A DNA stretch of 64,000 nt from Trebonia sp035571275. GTDB taxonomy: Bacteria > Actinomycetota > Actinomycetes > Streptosporangiales > Streptosporangiaceae. The stretch spans positions 4,923 through 68,922 of the forward strand of contig DATMKQ010000065.1 in assembly GCA_035571275.1 (NCBI GenBank). Direction: 5' to 3'. The notes below the pieces were generated by a model. That model saw nothing but the letters and a program-made list of their open reading frames with translations, ran no database searches and was not told where the DNA came from. This document shows positions 1 through 8,544 of the stretch, piece after piece. A program made the translations under genes and the position numbers. Every line of letters starts with the position of its first letter. The first letter of the stretch is position 1.

Positions 1-551
1 GTCGCCCCGACGCTCGGGTATGGCAGCGTGATGCGCGCGCCATGCAGCCTGGTCGCCTTGGCGCTGATCCCGGTCGGCCCGTAGGTGACCTCGGCGCCGA
101 GGGTCCTGAGCGCGTCGACGTGGAAGTCGACAGGCCGCCGCCCGATGGGGTCGCCGCCGACGAGCGGGACGAACGCTTCACCGGTCAGGTGGAGCAACGG
201 GCCGATCATCAGGATCGGGATCCGGTTGAGCCCAGTGAACGCCGCGGGGACCTTCGGTCTCACTTCGCTGCCAGGGGCGATCGTGATCTCGCCGTCCTCG
301 TGGCTGACGTAGAAACCGGCCGACTCCAGCATTGCCGCGGTGATGTCCACGTCCCCCACTTGCGGGGCGTTGCGGATGACGCTGGGGCCGTCGCCCAGCA
401 TTGCTGCCACCATGTGCTTGGTCACGGCATTCTTAGAGCCGCGCACGGAGATGTCTCCGCGCAGCGGCCCCGATGGCTCAACTATCCACGTTTGCGTCAC
501 GCCGTTCACGATATGTGCTGTCCGGCACACGAGCCCCATGGTCTGGCTCAT
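1..551 (-). CDS. murA: UDP-N-acetylglucosamine 1-carboxyvinyltransferase, N-terminal part (runs off the window)
   Basis: Enolpyruvyl transfer from PEP to UDP-GlcNAc, the first committed cytoplasmic step of peptidoglycan synthesis. The minus-strand frame is open from 551 to the window edge, giving about 183 residues of the N-terminal half. The family landmarks are clear: SKNA with the substrate-binding Lys at residue 40, the NAPQVGDVDI segment, GLNRIPILMIGPLL, and the active-site loop GGDPIGRRPVD. In that loop the position of the reactive Cys of the E. coli enzyme is Asp134, as in mycobacterial MurA, which is known to confer low fosfomycin sensitivity. The start at 551 (MSQTMG) is one of two ATGs; the other is at 539, and neither has a strong Shine-Dalgarno. 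The C-terminal half lies outside the window. Family assignment is secure; whether this is the housekeeping copy or a second murA cannot be judged here. Confidence 0.88.
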   Translation of the reverse strand, partial: MSQTMGLVCRTAHIVNGVTQTWIVEPSGPLRGDISVRGSKNAVTKHMVAAMLGDGPSVIRNAPQVGDVDITAAMLESAGFYVSHEDGEITIAPGSEVRPKVPAAFTGLNRIPILMIGPLLHLTGEAFVPLVGGDPIGRRPVDFHVDALRTLGAEVTYGPTGISAKATRLHGARITLPYPSVGA

Positions 552-843
552 CCGCCAGCCGCCACGTCGCTCGCGTCGCTCGCGTCGTGTCCGTGACGAC
601 GCTCATGCCCCGGCTAACCTCGTCATGACGTTAGCTTCGCGGGAGGCCCTGGATGAGATTCAGGCGAAAGCCGAAGTTCAATGTGACCGGAGTTAGCTTC
701 CCGCTAATTGGGGGCGGAGTCACGTGGTTCGAGCAGCCCGACGAGCGGGCGGGCCGAGCTGTATCTGAACGCTCAGCGGCATTTACTTTGGGACGTGCAC
801 CGCAGACTTAACGTTCTCCCGTAGATTCAAAGGCGCCGTCGGC
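552..843. other. intergenic region upstream of murA
   Basis: This 292-base stretch between the DUF5519-like gene and murA, both on the minus strand, is expected to carry the murA promoter. I see no convincing gene, hairpin or repeat in it. Confidence 0.4.
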
Positions 844-1173
844 TCATGCGTTGGCAGCCACCGTGGCGGTCAGCAGCCCGCCGAGGCGGTCTAGGTCCGC
901 TGCCGAGCTCAGATGAAGCTCGATCCAGTCGCGCCGCGACGGATCGCGCCGGACGGCGGGATCGGCACTGAACTGCTCCTTGACCTGCGACCATCCAGCC
1001 CTGGTGATCCGCACGTCGATCACTCCCGGCGCCTCCATGTGGGCAATTTCGCGGTTGGCGGTGAACAGCGCCGGCTTATCGCTGTAGCGAGATCGTCGTT
1101 CCGCGACCGGCCCCGCCGCGAGCATGGCGATGACGAAGGCCTCCCAAAGCACGTCACCGTGGTTGTTGCTCAT
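844..1173 (-). CDS. small DUF5519/luciferase-family-like protein
   Basis: A 109-residue soluble protein. The segment NREIAHMEAPGVIDVRITR followed by a polar stretch and DWIELHLSS, then a final helix, resembles the short DUF5519 ('luciferase family') proteins, in which a conserved RE-x-AH and DW-hydrophobic pattern is usual. That assignment is from memory of the family pattern and is tentative. No enzymatic function is known. It lies on the same strand as murA but is separated from it by about 290 bases, and it is followed by the 3' end of the galactanase gene, so it is probably its own unit. Confidence 0.55.
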   Translation of the reverse strand: MSNNHGDVLWEAFVIAMLAAGPVAERRSRYSDKPALFTANREIAHMEAPGVIDVRITRAGWSQVKEQFSADPAVRRDPSRRDWIELHLSSAADLDRLGGLLTATVAANA

Positions 1174-1269
1174 TGCCGCCAGGATAAGAAACGCCGCGGA
1201 CTTTTCCGGCGGTCGTTCCGCGCCTCAATGCGAAGAGATCTCGATGCCGATCACGGACAGGATCGGCTC

Positions 1270-3069
1270 TCAGGAGCCGATGACGCAGGGGGTTGAATAA
1301 GGGTTCGAGTGTGCGCAGATCTGAATCGGATCGCTGTACATGCCGATCGACGGCAGCGCCTGTCCCTGGAAGTTGAACAAGGTCTCGTTGTCGTCGGGCG
1401 TGCCGGGAGGGCTGGCGTCGGGTGCCCACGAGACACCAGGGAGCCATTCCGGCGCCCAGTAGAACATCCCGGCCCCGAGCCCGTCCGGGACAGCGGCCAG
1501 GATGGACAGCTCGTCATTGAGCATGGAGAGCTGTCCGCCCGGGCTCGCCGGGTAACCGTCGATCAGCTGGCTCGCCTCCCAGGTGGTATCGCCGAGGCCG
1601 TCCCCGTTGGCGAGCGTCCAGGAATACTCGGTCTCCGCGATCACGATCGGCTTATCGAATTGCGTCGCCAGCTCGTCGACATTCGATCGCAGGCCGGCCA
1701 GCGAGCCCTGGAAGACGGGGTAGTAGGAAAGCGCGATGACGTCAAACGGGACGCCCTGCGCCTCCAGGTTGGAGTAGAAGGCCTGCGCCTTGGCGTTGTT
1801 CCCGCCGAGGTCGGTGTGGATGGCGATCAGCAGCTTGTGACCTGGCTGGTTGCCGGCCTGCGCGCCGGCGATGCCGGCCTTGAGCAGCTGGGCGAGATTG
1901 CTCCAGCCGGTGGCCGTGGTGTTACTGGTCCAGGTGAGGCCGCCCACCCCCGGTCCGGCGCAGCCGAACGACGACCAGTTGGTCTCCTCCGACTCGCTCC
2001 AGAGCATGCCGTTGGTGATCTCGTTGCCGATGGAGACCATGTCAACCGGGGTACCCTGGGCAGCGAAGGCGGCGATGACCCCCTTGGTATATGACTGAAC
2101 CTTCGCAGTGAGCCCCGATAGGGTTGTGGGCCAGCCCGCCGGGATGCACTGCTTGCCAGGGTCGGCCCAGAAGTCGGAATAGTGGATGTCGAGGTACAGC
2201 TTCAGGCCCGCCGCCTCCACGGTCTTGGCGAAGGCCAGGTCGCTGGCGAGGTCGCTGTAGCCGGCCGGCGGGTTGACCCACAGCCGCAGGCGGGCCCAGT
2301 CGGCGCCGTTTTGCGCCGTGATGTTCGCGGGGTTGGCTGGGACGCCGTTGTCAGTGAAGACGGCCCCGGCGTTGAGTTCCTGCGGGGTGAAGGAAAGATC
2401 TGACCCGAGCATCATGCTGGCCGCAGCCGGGTCGGGACCGAACAGCCGGAACTCCCCGATGCAGACGGGGGTTGCGCCGCTATCCCACACCTCGATCTGG
2501 GCGTACCGCCCCCTCATGTCCGGCCGTGTGCCGTTACCTGAACCAGGCCCGAGGGGTACGTACATTGGGTTGCCAGCGTCGAGGGCGATGTTGTGTGCCG
2601 TCGGCAGGGTGTGCCAGTCGCCCTGCTCTGTGGCCAGCGAGACCGTGGCGTTGGCGGAGGAACTGGCGTTGTCGAGGGTGATGCCGATGCCATCAAGGTT
2701 GCGTACCTGCCCGAGGTCCACGGTCAGGGTGTCTGGGTAGGAATCCGTGCACCACGAGGTGGCAGCGTTTCCGTCGATGGCGTTCGAGGGCGGGTTGCCG
2801 GACTGCGAGGTTGTGGCGGTCGCCTGGCCCGACAGCGCCCAGTTGACTGTCGGAACGTGGCTCGCGCCCGGCCGTGACCCGGCTGCGGTGGCCGGCCCGG
2901 CGTGCGCCGCGGACGCGGCGATGAGCGGAAAACAGAGTGAGATACCGACCGCGATAGCGCCCCAGCGCCTGGCCCGCCCGCGACGGTCCCGGCTGGGCAG
3001 GTCGCCGATGTCAGATGCAGCGAGGGCAGCGCTCGCCGCCGCCTGCTTTCGGCCAATTATGGGTCTCAC
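1270..3069 (-). CDS. secreted arabinogalactan endo-beta-1,4-galactanase (GH53) with N-terminal discoidin domain
   Basis: Predicted to hydrolyse beta-1,4-galactan side chains outside the cell. The 599-residue protein has a basic N-terminus and a hydrophobic signal segment (about residues 38-58, ending near AHAG). A F5/8 type C (CBM32-like) module follows at about 75-215, with ATSWCTD and a typical beta-sandwich pattern, then a GH53 catalytic domain from about 220. GH53 landmarks are ARLRLWVNPPAG, LDIHYSDFWADPGKQ, the acid/base region SIGNEITNG (E350) and the nucleophile region IAETEYSW (E479). Translation starts at a GTG at 3069 with AAGGAC upstream. Two LacI-type operators lie upstream (3179-3192 and 3323-3336), which links it to the sugar importer and GH42 gene of the same locus. 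Substrate preference beyond galactan is inferred. Confidence 0.9.
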   Translation of the reverse strand: MRPIIGRKQAAASAALAASDIGDLPSRDRRGRARRWGAIAVGISLCFPLIAASAAHAGPATAAGSRPGASHVPTVNWALSGQATATTSQSGNPPSNAIDGNAATSWCTDSYPDTLTVDLGQVRNLDGIGITLDNASSSANATVSLATEQGDWHTLPTAHNIALDAGNPMYVPLGPGSGNGTRPDMRGRYAQIEVWDSGATPVCIGEFRLFGPDPAAASMMLGSDLSFTPQELNAGAVFTDNGVPANPANITAQNGADWARLRLWVNPPAGYSDLASDLAFAKTVEAAGLKLYLDIHYSDFWADPGKQCIPAGWPTTLSGLTAKVQSYTKGVIAAFAAQGTPVDMVSIGNEITNGMLWSESEETNWSSFGCAGPGVGGLTWTSNTTATGWSNLAQLLKAGIAGAQAGNQPGHKLLIAIHTDLGGNNAKAQAFYSNLEAQGVPFDVIALSYYPVFQGSLAGLRSNVDELATQFDKPIVIAETEYSWTLANGDGLGDTTWEASQLIDGYPASPGGQLSMLNDELSILAAVPDGLGAGMFYWAPEWLPGVSWAPDASPPGTPDDNETLFNFQGQALPSIGMYSDPIQICAHSNPYSTPCVIGS

Positions 3070-3178
3070 TTCAGACCGTCCTTTTCGCGTGAGGGAGCCG
3101 ATGTGACCGCTTAGCTGTGCCGAACGATGGCCACACCTCGACGCCTGCGGGGCAGCCCGCCATCCGCCGGACGCTCTC

Positions 3179-3192
3179 CGGGAGCGCTCCCA
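3179..3192. promoter_or_regulatory. LacI-type operator (galactan regulon), site 1
   Basis: CGGGAGCGCTCCCA, with a 12-bp perfect palindromic core, 110 bases upstream of the GH53 start at 3069. It differs from site 2 in one outer base. The central CG and inverted-repeat form are typical of LacI-family operators. Confidence 0.75.
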
Positions 3193-3322
3193 ATATCGGC
3201 GCCGCCGTGAGCGCGGCCCTGCGGTCGTTGTCGGTGTGGTTAAAGCGAACTCGTATTAGCCGGTCGGGAAGGCGTCGCTTTTCCTTCGCCAGGCCGGAGG
3301 CATGCGTCGCACACATTCGTGC

Positions 3323-3336
3323 TGGGAGCGCTCCCA
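3323..3336. promoter_or_regulatory. LacI-type operator, site 2
   Basis: TGGGAGCGCTCCCA is a perfect 14-bp palindrome about 254 bases upstream of the first GH53 gene. It is the best match to the consensus of six sites in this locus. Confidence 0.8.
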
Positions 3337-3673
3337 ACAGGAGCGTAGCAAATAGCAAGTAGCCCTGGAAGGGCCTGTAACGGCACAAGTTGACCGAACG
3401 AGGTTTAATATCCTGGTGCGAGGATGGCGCACGGTCTCTTAATCCGCGCGCTGCCGCAGGATCACTAACCGTGACGGGCCACTTCCGCCCGACTCTGGGC
3501 ACGGCCACCGTGCATCACGTAGCGATGGCTATACCCTCGAGGGCGCTGGCGTCTTCCAGCAACCAGGGAAGCAGGCTCTTGATTGCATGCTGATGATTGT
3601 GGGTCTGCAGCACGTGGACGGTCGCGGGGGTGTGCATCGCGATGCCGGAATGCCAGACAACCCCCTGACAGGG

Positions 3674-5113
3674 TCAGCTCGTGGTCACGAGAGTCCATTG
3701 CTGGCTCGAGCTGTTGGTGTCGCTCCACTGCTCCAGCGTGGCACCGTTGGAGGTGGCCCCCGCGCCGTCCAGGAAAAGGCCGGTGGCACGGTTCTCGAAC
3801 CGCACGTTGCTGCCATCGCTCACGACGGTCCATTGCTGGTTGTTGCTGTTGGTGTCGCTCCACTGCTGCGCCGCCGAGCCGTTGGAGGTGGCGCCCGCGC
3901 CGTCGATGAACAGGCCGGTGGCGCGGTTCTGGAGCCGTACGTAGGAGCCGTCGCTCACGACGGTCCATTGCTGGTTGTTGCTGTTGGTGTCGCTCCACTG
4001 CTGCGTCGGCGAGCCGTTGGAGGTGGCGCCCGCGCCGTCGATGAACAGGCCGGTGTCCGCGTTGCGGATCAGCACGTACGTCGCGCTCCCGCTGCCGCCG
4101 GAGAAGGCGTTCATGATGACGGTCGGTTCCCGGTTCGTGTTCCACGCCCCCATGGCGTAGCTGGTGAACGGGGAGTAGACCTCGGGTTCCCAGTACAAGC
4201 AGCCCTGCCCGCCATTGCTGACCAGCGCGCTCAGGTAGTTCTGCACCGTGGTCTCGGTGCCGGAGGGGTTGCTGCTCGGGCCGCCGACCTCCACCTGCAT
4301 GAACGGCTTGCCGTAGGTGCGGGAGACCGAGGCCATGTCTGCGACCAGGCCGGCCGCCGCACTGGCGCTGCCGTAGGAGGAGAACCCGTTCATGTCCCAG
4401 CGCCCGCCGTTGGCGTTGAAGACGGAAAAGAACGCCGGGACCGAGGTCTTCTGCGGGGACGCCAGGTGGATGACCACGATCGCGTTGGGGAACACCTGCT
4501 TGACCTCATCGTGCGCGGCGTTGAGCAGCCCGGTCATCTGCGCGGGGATGTTGACCCCGCCGACCGGCAGGCAGATCCCGGAGTTGATCTCGTTGCCGAT
4601 CTGCACCCAGGTCGGGGTCACTCCGGCGTTCTTGACCACGTTCATGCTGCTGTTCACGTAGCTCTGCATCGTGCTGAGCAATTGGGTGTAGCTCAAGCCC
4701 GCCCACGCCGCCGGCGGGCTCTGGTGCCCTTCGTCGGCCCAGGTGTCGCTGAAGTGGTAGTCGATGCTGACCGCCATGCCCGCGTCCTGGACGCGAACGG
4801 CCATCGCCGCGGTCTCGCTGATGCTGCAGTGCCCGTTGACGGGGTCGCTGGACGGATTGACGAAGGTGCGCAACCGGATCGCCGAGAGGTCGTAGCCCTT
4901 CAGGATGGTCAGGATGTCCTGGCGCACCCCGCTCGCGTTGAGCCAGTAGTAGCCGTTGGCCTCCATCTGCGGCACCCAGGAGACGTCCGCGCCCTTGTAA
5001 AACGTCGCTGCCGCAGCGGGCTGCGCCGTGCGCAGTTCGCCGAGCGCCAGCGCGCCCGCGCCGAGCGCCGTGGCCCGCAACAGGGTCCGCCTGCTGATCG
5101 ACATACCGCTCAT
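3674..5113 (-). CDS. Tat-exported GH53 endo-galactanase with C-terminal CBM13 (ricin-B-like) repeats
   Basis: A 479-residue secreted glycosidase. The start is placed at 5113 because an ideal AAGGAG lies five bases upstream and the longer frame (from 5206) would translate through a LacI operator at 5127-5140. The N-terminus has a twin-arginine signal (ISRRTLLR followed by an Ala/Leu-rich core and an AAA cleavage region). The GH53 domain spans about 35-330, with RLRTFVNPSSDP, IDYHFSDTWADEGHQ, acid/base E175 in IGNEINSG and likely nucleophile E275 in MQVEVGGP. The C-terminal 135 residues are three near-identical 45-residue repeats with QQW motifs and GLFIDGAGATSNG, which form a CBM13-like carbohydrate-binding module. 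It probably acts with the other GH53 to cut arabinogalactan into oligomers for the adjacent ABC importer. Confidence 0.9.
   Translation of the reverse strand: MSGMSISRRTLLRATALGAGALALGELRTAQPAAAATFYKGADVSWVPQMEANGYYWLNASGVRQDILTILKGYDLSAIRLRTFVNPSSDPVNGHCSISETAAMAVRVQDAGMAVSIDYHFSDTWADEGHQSPPAAWAGLSYTQLLSTMQSYVNSSMNVVKNAGVTPTWVQIGNEINSGICLPVGGVNIPAQMTGLLNAAHDEVKQVFPNAIVVIHLASPQKTSVPAFFSVFNANGGRWDMNGFSSYGSASAAAGLVADMASVSRTYGKPFMQVEVGGPSSNPSGTETTVQNYLSALVSNGGQGCLYWEPEVYSPFTSYAMGAWNTNREPTVIMNAFSGGSGSATYVLIRNADTGLFIDGAGATSNGSPTQQWSDTNSNNQQWTVVSDGSYVRLQNRATGLFIDGAGATSNGSAAQQWSDTNSNNQQWTVVSDGSNVRFENRATGLFLDGAGATSNGATLEQWSDTNSSSQQWTLVTTS
3685..4089 (-). repeat. three 135-bp tandem repeats encoding CBM13 units
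   Basis: The 3' part of the second GH53 gene contains three in-frame units of about 135 bases (45 residues each), nearly identical at DNA level. For example, the stretch encoding QQWSDTNSNNQQWTVV recurs with few changes. The high nucleotide identity points to recent internal duplication or gene conversion. Boundaries are approximate. Confidence 0.75.
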
Positions 5114-5126
5114 CACTGCTCCTTGC

Positions 5127-5140
5127 TGTGAACGCTCCCA
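5127..5140. promoter_or_regulatory. LacI-type operator, site 3
   Basis: TGTGAACGCTCCCA lies directly upstream of the Shine-Dalgarno of the second GH53 gene (start 5113). The same 14 bases occur at 11854-11867 in front of the sugar-binding-protein gene. Confidence 0.8.
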
Positions 5141-5489
5141 GAACGACGGTAACAAATGCGCGGTCCGACAGGCCGGAAGCGGCATCCGTCTCACGGGCAC
5201 TGTCACCCAGCGCTTAATCGCCCATACGGCCCTGAACTCTAGGTATTCAAAGCAGCCCTTACTTGCGGAGCACAGGTTGCCGGCTGAAACTTGCAGGCCA
5301 ACTAGACTGGGAACGATCCCATTACCAGTTCGGCCGAGCTCGGGCGGTGCGACGCCGCCACATGACCCTGTGCCGCAAGCACGTACACCCGCTGGCAGCG
5401 AGCTGGAGGATGCTGAGCTCGCTGCTGCTGTCGGGAAGGTTTCCCATGCGTTCTAACACCGCAAACTACAAGCATATCGAAGCGGCCGT
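5141..5489. other. upstream region of the second GH53 gene
   Basis: About 350 bases without a recognisable gene between the condensation-domain gene and the GH53 promoter. It holds LacI operator site 4 at 5308-5321; nothing else stands out. Confidence 0.5.
5308..5321. promoter_or_regulatory. LacI-type operator, site 4
   Basis: TGGGAACGATCCCA lies 195 bases upstream of the second GH53 start. It combines bases seen in the other copies, so each GH53 gene has a pair of operators. Confidence 0.7.
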
Positions 5490-7481
5490 TCAGCGGCCCT
5501 GTCGGCCGTCACCCTCGGCCACCACCGTCTGGCGCCGCCACGCGGCCTGGTCACGCACGTCGGCGGGGGCGTTGGCGCAGATCACGTACTGGTGGGGTGC
5601 CATCGCCGTGTACCGGATCCCGCCGGGCGGGGCGAGACTGCGCGTGCCGGCCAGCGTGGTCATGCACGCCGCGTGGGCCTGTTCCGGGGTGCCGATGCCG
5701 TCTCCCGCGGTCAGGTAGGCGACCAGCGTGTGGTCGGCCGGCTGCCCGGCGCGGTCGGTCGTCTGCCGGGTGCCGTCACCCGGCCCGTGGGCGCGGGCGG
5801 GCTCAGGGACCGCGAACACGGCGGCGGGCGCGGGCAGCGCGTCCTCGACCAGCCGCCGCGCCTCGGCGAACTCGACCCAGCTGGGTCCTACGCGCAGCCA
5901 GCCGGGGCCGCGAACGACCGGCTCGACGCCGGTGATCTCGGCCAGCCGGCTCAGCTCGACGTCACCGAGGGCTGCCGCGACCAGCAGCGATTCCGTTCCG
6001 CGGAGCAGCGTCTCAAGCTCGCGAAGCGGCACGCGGTTGGCGTCGCGGCTGGTCGTGCCCATGATCAGCTCGCCGTCTACTTGCTGGAGGAACAGCAGCA
6101 TCAGTTGCTCCTCCGCCCCTGGGGCGGGAAGCTGAGCGAACCTGGTCTGGCCAAGCGCCCGCCCCGCCGCGGTCGCGTCGGTCGCCGCCTCGCCGCCGTT
6201 CGTGGCCGCGCCGTCCGGGACTGGCATGAACTCACTGATGTCGTTGAAGGTGGAGTAGCGCGTAATGGTGATGCCCCTATCGTGCTCCACCTGCCTCGAT
6301 ATGCGGTCCACCATGTTGCCCGAGAGCATGCTGTTGCGATTCCCGCGCAGGACGGCCACGGCGGCGCGGCGTACCATCTCATCCAGGCTCCGCGCTCCCA
6401 CATCGAGCGCGGTGATGCCGTCTAGTACCAGGCAGCCGATGTAGTCACGCAGGTGTCGCTGGTACCGGTTGCTGACGAGCATTTGCAGCACGCAGGTGTC
6501 GTGCCCGGTCCGCCAGCACATCATCGTGCAGGCGGCGGCGAACACGACGAGCTGGCGGCTCGCTCCGGTGCGGGCCGCGATGTGCGGCAGCGCCAGCGCG
6601 CCCGCGCGTGACCATATCCACCCGGAGATAACGCCGCCGTCATGCCACGGGTCGGCCGACGGCACCGCGTACTGGCACTGCGGCATGATACGAAACGCGG
6701 CCTCCCAGCTGCGCACCGCCGCGTCCATCCTGCGCTGACCGCGAGCGGAGCGCTCTTCTCTCGCCTGGTCGAGCGGCTGATGCCCGGGCGGGCCGACCTG
6801 TCGGCTCGAAGGCTCTGTGACCAAGGTGGTGAACTGGCGGTCGAGCGTCGCCATGGCGGCCATGTCGGCGGCCATGTGCGAGTACAAGATGACGGCCGCC
6901 CGCGGCCTATCCTCCCACGCGGCCACGGCTACCCGCAGCGGCAGCTCGGCGACGAGGTCGAACTCGCGGGCGCGAAGCAGCCTCGTGAGCTCGGTGAAAA
7001 GCACCGCGTCGTCGGCCGGCTCCTCGCTCGCCGCGTAGATGTCGATGACGAGTTCCCCGGACTTCAGCACCCGCTGCTGCGGCTCGCCCGGCAAGACGAT
7101 GAAGGACTTCGCGGAAGCGGTCCCCGGGGCCGGCGCGGACGGGTAGCAGGTCCGCAGCGACTCGTGCCTGGCCATCAGGATCCGCAGCGCGGCCGTTATG
7201 TCGTCGAGGGTGGTCCCCTCCGGAAGGGAGAGCGGCCACTCCACCATCCGGGCCGGAATGGCCAGATTGGTCACCCAGCCCAGCGTGGTGGTCTGACTGG
7301 TCGTGAGCGGGCCCTCGCCGCCGCGGGCGCCGACGAACGGCACCCGGAGGCGATCCGCGAGCGTGAGCCGCACCGGCGGCATCGCGTCGGCGCGTTCATG
7401 CAGCAGGACCATGAGGTCAGGAGCGGACCCGGCCGCCCCGCCACTCTCCTCTGACCCGGTCACGCTCCGCTGGGTCGTCAT
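5490..7481 (-). CDS. stand-alone condensation-domain (NRPS C-domain superfamily) protein
   Basis: A 663-residue soluble protein of the CoA-dependent acyltransferase / NRPS condensation superfamily. The N-terminal lobe has the RHESLRTCY motif around residue 105 (compare RHExLRT), and the active-site motif HHxxxDG appears as SHMAADM at 201-207. The second His (H202) and Asp (D206) are kept, while the first His is Ser and the Gly is Met. A C-terminal lobe with a typical VSNRYQ and GCLVLDGITALDV region follows. A GAAGGAGG Shine-Dalgarno precedes the ATG at 7481. No adenylation or carrier domain is adjacent. It sits 48 bases downstream of lacI on the same strand, so it may be co-transcribed with the sugar importer operon. 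Its role is unknown: acyl transfer, ester or amide formation, or a non-catalytic function given the altered motif. Confidence 0.8.
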   Translation of the reverse strand: MTTQRSVTGSEESGGAAGSAPDLMVLLHERADAMPPVRLTLADRLRVPFVGARGGEGPLTTSQTTTLGWVTNLAIPARMVEWPLSLPEGTTLDDITAALRILMARHESLRTCYPSAPAPGTASAKSFIVLPGEPQQRVLKSGELVIDIYAASEEPADDAVLFTELTRLLRAREFDLVAELPLRVAVAAWEDRPRAAVILYSHMAADMAAMATLDRQFTTLVTEPSSRQVGPPGHQPLDQAREERSARGQRRMDAAVRSWEAAFRIMPQCQYAVPSADPWHDGGVISGWIWSRAGALALPHIAARTGASRQLVVFAAACTMMCWRTGHDTCVLQMLVSNRYQRHLRDYIGCLVLDGITALDVGARSLDEMVRRAAVAVLRGNRNSMLSGNMVDRISRQVEHDRGITITRYSTFNDISEFMPVPDGAATNGGEAATDATAAGRALGQTRFAQLPAPGAEEQLMLLFLQQVDGELIMGTTSRDANRVPLRELETLLRGTESLLVAAALGDVELSRLAEITGVEPVVRGPGWLRVGPSWVEFAEARRLVEDALPAPAAVFAVPEPARAHGPGDGTRQTTDRAGQPADHTLVAYLTAGDGIGTPEQAHAACMTTLAGTRSLAPPGGIRYTAMAPHQYVICANAPADVRDQAAWRRQTVVAEGDGRQGR

Positions 7482-7529
7482 CTCGGCCTCCTTCTCTGAC
7501 AGCGGCTTACGGGGCGTTCGCCTACGCGG

Positions 7530-8534
7530 CTAAGCGCTTTCGCGGCGGACCAGCTCCGTCGGGAGGATGACCGCGGAGGGCGGCTGGCCGCCGATGGCGG
7601 CGATCAGCAGCCGGACCATCTCGCTACTAATCCGCATGTACGGCTGCCTCATCGTCGTCAGCGACGGCCGTGCGGCCACGGCGGCGGACGAGTCGTCGAA
7701 CCCGCCGACGGCGACGTCTTCCGGCACCCGGCGGCCGGCCCGGCGCAGCGCCACCAGCGCGCCCAGCGCCATCACGTCCGACGCGACGAACACCGCGTCC
7801 AGTTCCGGGCAGCGCGCGAGCAGCGCCGACATCGCACGCTCGCCCGATTCCTGCGAGTAGTCGCCCGCCTCGACCAGCGACGGATCAAACGATTCCCCGA
7901 CCACATCGCGGTACCCCTCCAACCGGCCCAGCCCGCCCGAGGTGTCCAGCGGACCGGTGACGGTAGCGATCCGCGTGCGGCCCGTGGACCGCAGGTACTC
8001 CACCATCGTGCGGGCGCCGCCACGCTCGTCGGCTGCCACGTAGGCGATCGGCGATTCATGCCCCAGCGGCGCGCCGCAGGCGACATACGGCACGCCGACG
8101 GTGCCCAGCAGGTCGAGCAGCTGATCTCCCGCGTGCGCGGACACCAGCAGCGCCCCGTCCACGTGCCCGGCCGCGAGGAAGCGGGCCACCCGATTGCGCT
8201 CCGAGGGCGACGCGGCGATGAACAGGAACAGCCCGATGTCATGCTCGGCGAGCGCTTGCGTGCATGCGCGGAGCAGCACGGCGAAGTTCGGGTCGCTGAA
8301 CAGCCGGTCGGCCGGCTCGGACAGGATGAACGCGACCGACTCAGAACGCTGGGTCACTAGCGACCTGGCGTGATGGTTGACGACGTACCCGGTCTTCCTG
8401 ATGGCCCGGTTCACCACGTCGAGTGTTCCGGCAGACACGTAGTGCCCGCCGTTCAGCACGCGCGACACGGTGCCGCGGGACACGCCCGCCTCTGCCGCCA
8501 CGTCTTCAATCGTGGGCCGCCGCCGTCCGTTCAT
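7530..8534 (-). CDS. LacI-family transcriptional regulator of the galactan locus
   Basis: A 334-residue repressor with an N-terminal HTH (PTIEDVAAEAGVSRGTVSRVLNG, residues 7-29), a hinge region with HARSL, and a periplasmic-binding-like sensor domain ending in the VGGFDDSSAAVAARPSLTT motif. It is the last importer gene: binding protein, two permeases, then lacI, with 10 bases between the second permease and this start. Six matching palindromes in front of the galactanase, importer and beta-galactosidase genes are its likely operators, so it is probably autoregulated and released by a galactan-derived oligosaccharide. The inducer is inferred. Confidence 0.93.
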   Translation of the reverse strand: MNGRRRPTIEDVAAEAGVSRGTVSRVLNGGHYVSAGTLDVVNRAIRKTGYVVNHHARSLVTQRSESVAFILSEPADRLFSDPNFAVLLRACTQALAEHDIGLFLFIAASPSERNRVARFLAAGHVDGALLVSAHAGDQLLDLLGTVGVPYVACGAPLGHESPIAYVAADERGGARTMVEYLRSTGRTRIATVTGPLDTSGGLGRLEGYRDVVGESFDPSLVEAGDYSQESGERAMSALLARCPELDAVFVASDVMALGALVALRRAGRRVPEDVAVGGFDDSSAAVAARPSLTTMRQPYMRISSEMVRLLIAAIGGQPPSAVILPTELVRRESA

Positions 8535-8544
8535 ACCCTCTTGT

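Larger units (their letters stand above)
3070..3673. other. regulatory intergenic region of the first GH53 gene
   Basis: About 600 bases without a convincing gene between the two galactanase genes. The reading frames here look like GC-driven noise, with no start site or domain pattern. It holds two copies of the LacI-type palindrome, listed separately, and must contain the promoter of the GH53 gene ending at 1270 and the 3' end region of the second GH53 gene. Confidence 0.6.

Noticed and set aside
3071..3508. 145-residue minus-strand frame between the GH53 genes
   Set aside because: It has no domain pattern or start signal and crosses both LacI operators.
5114..5206. Upstream extension of the second GH53 frame to 5206
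   Set aside because: It has no Shine-Dalgarno, would put 31 charged residues before the Tat signal, and would translate through a LacI operator.
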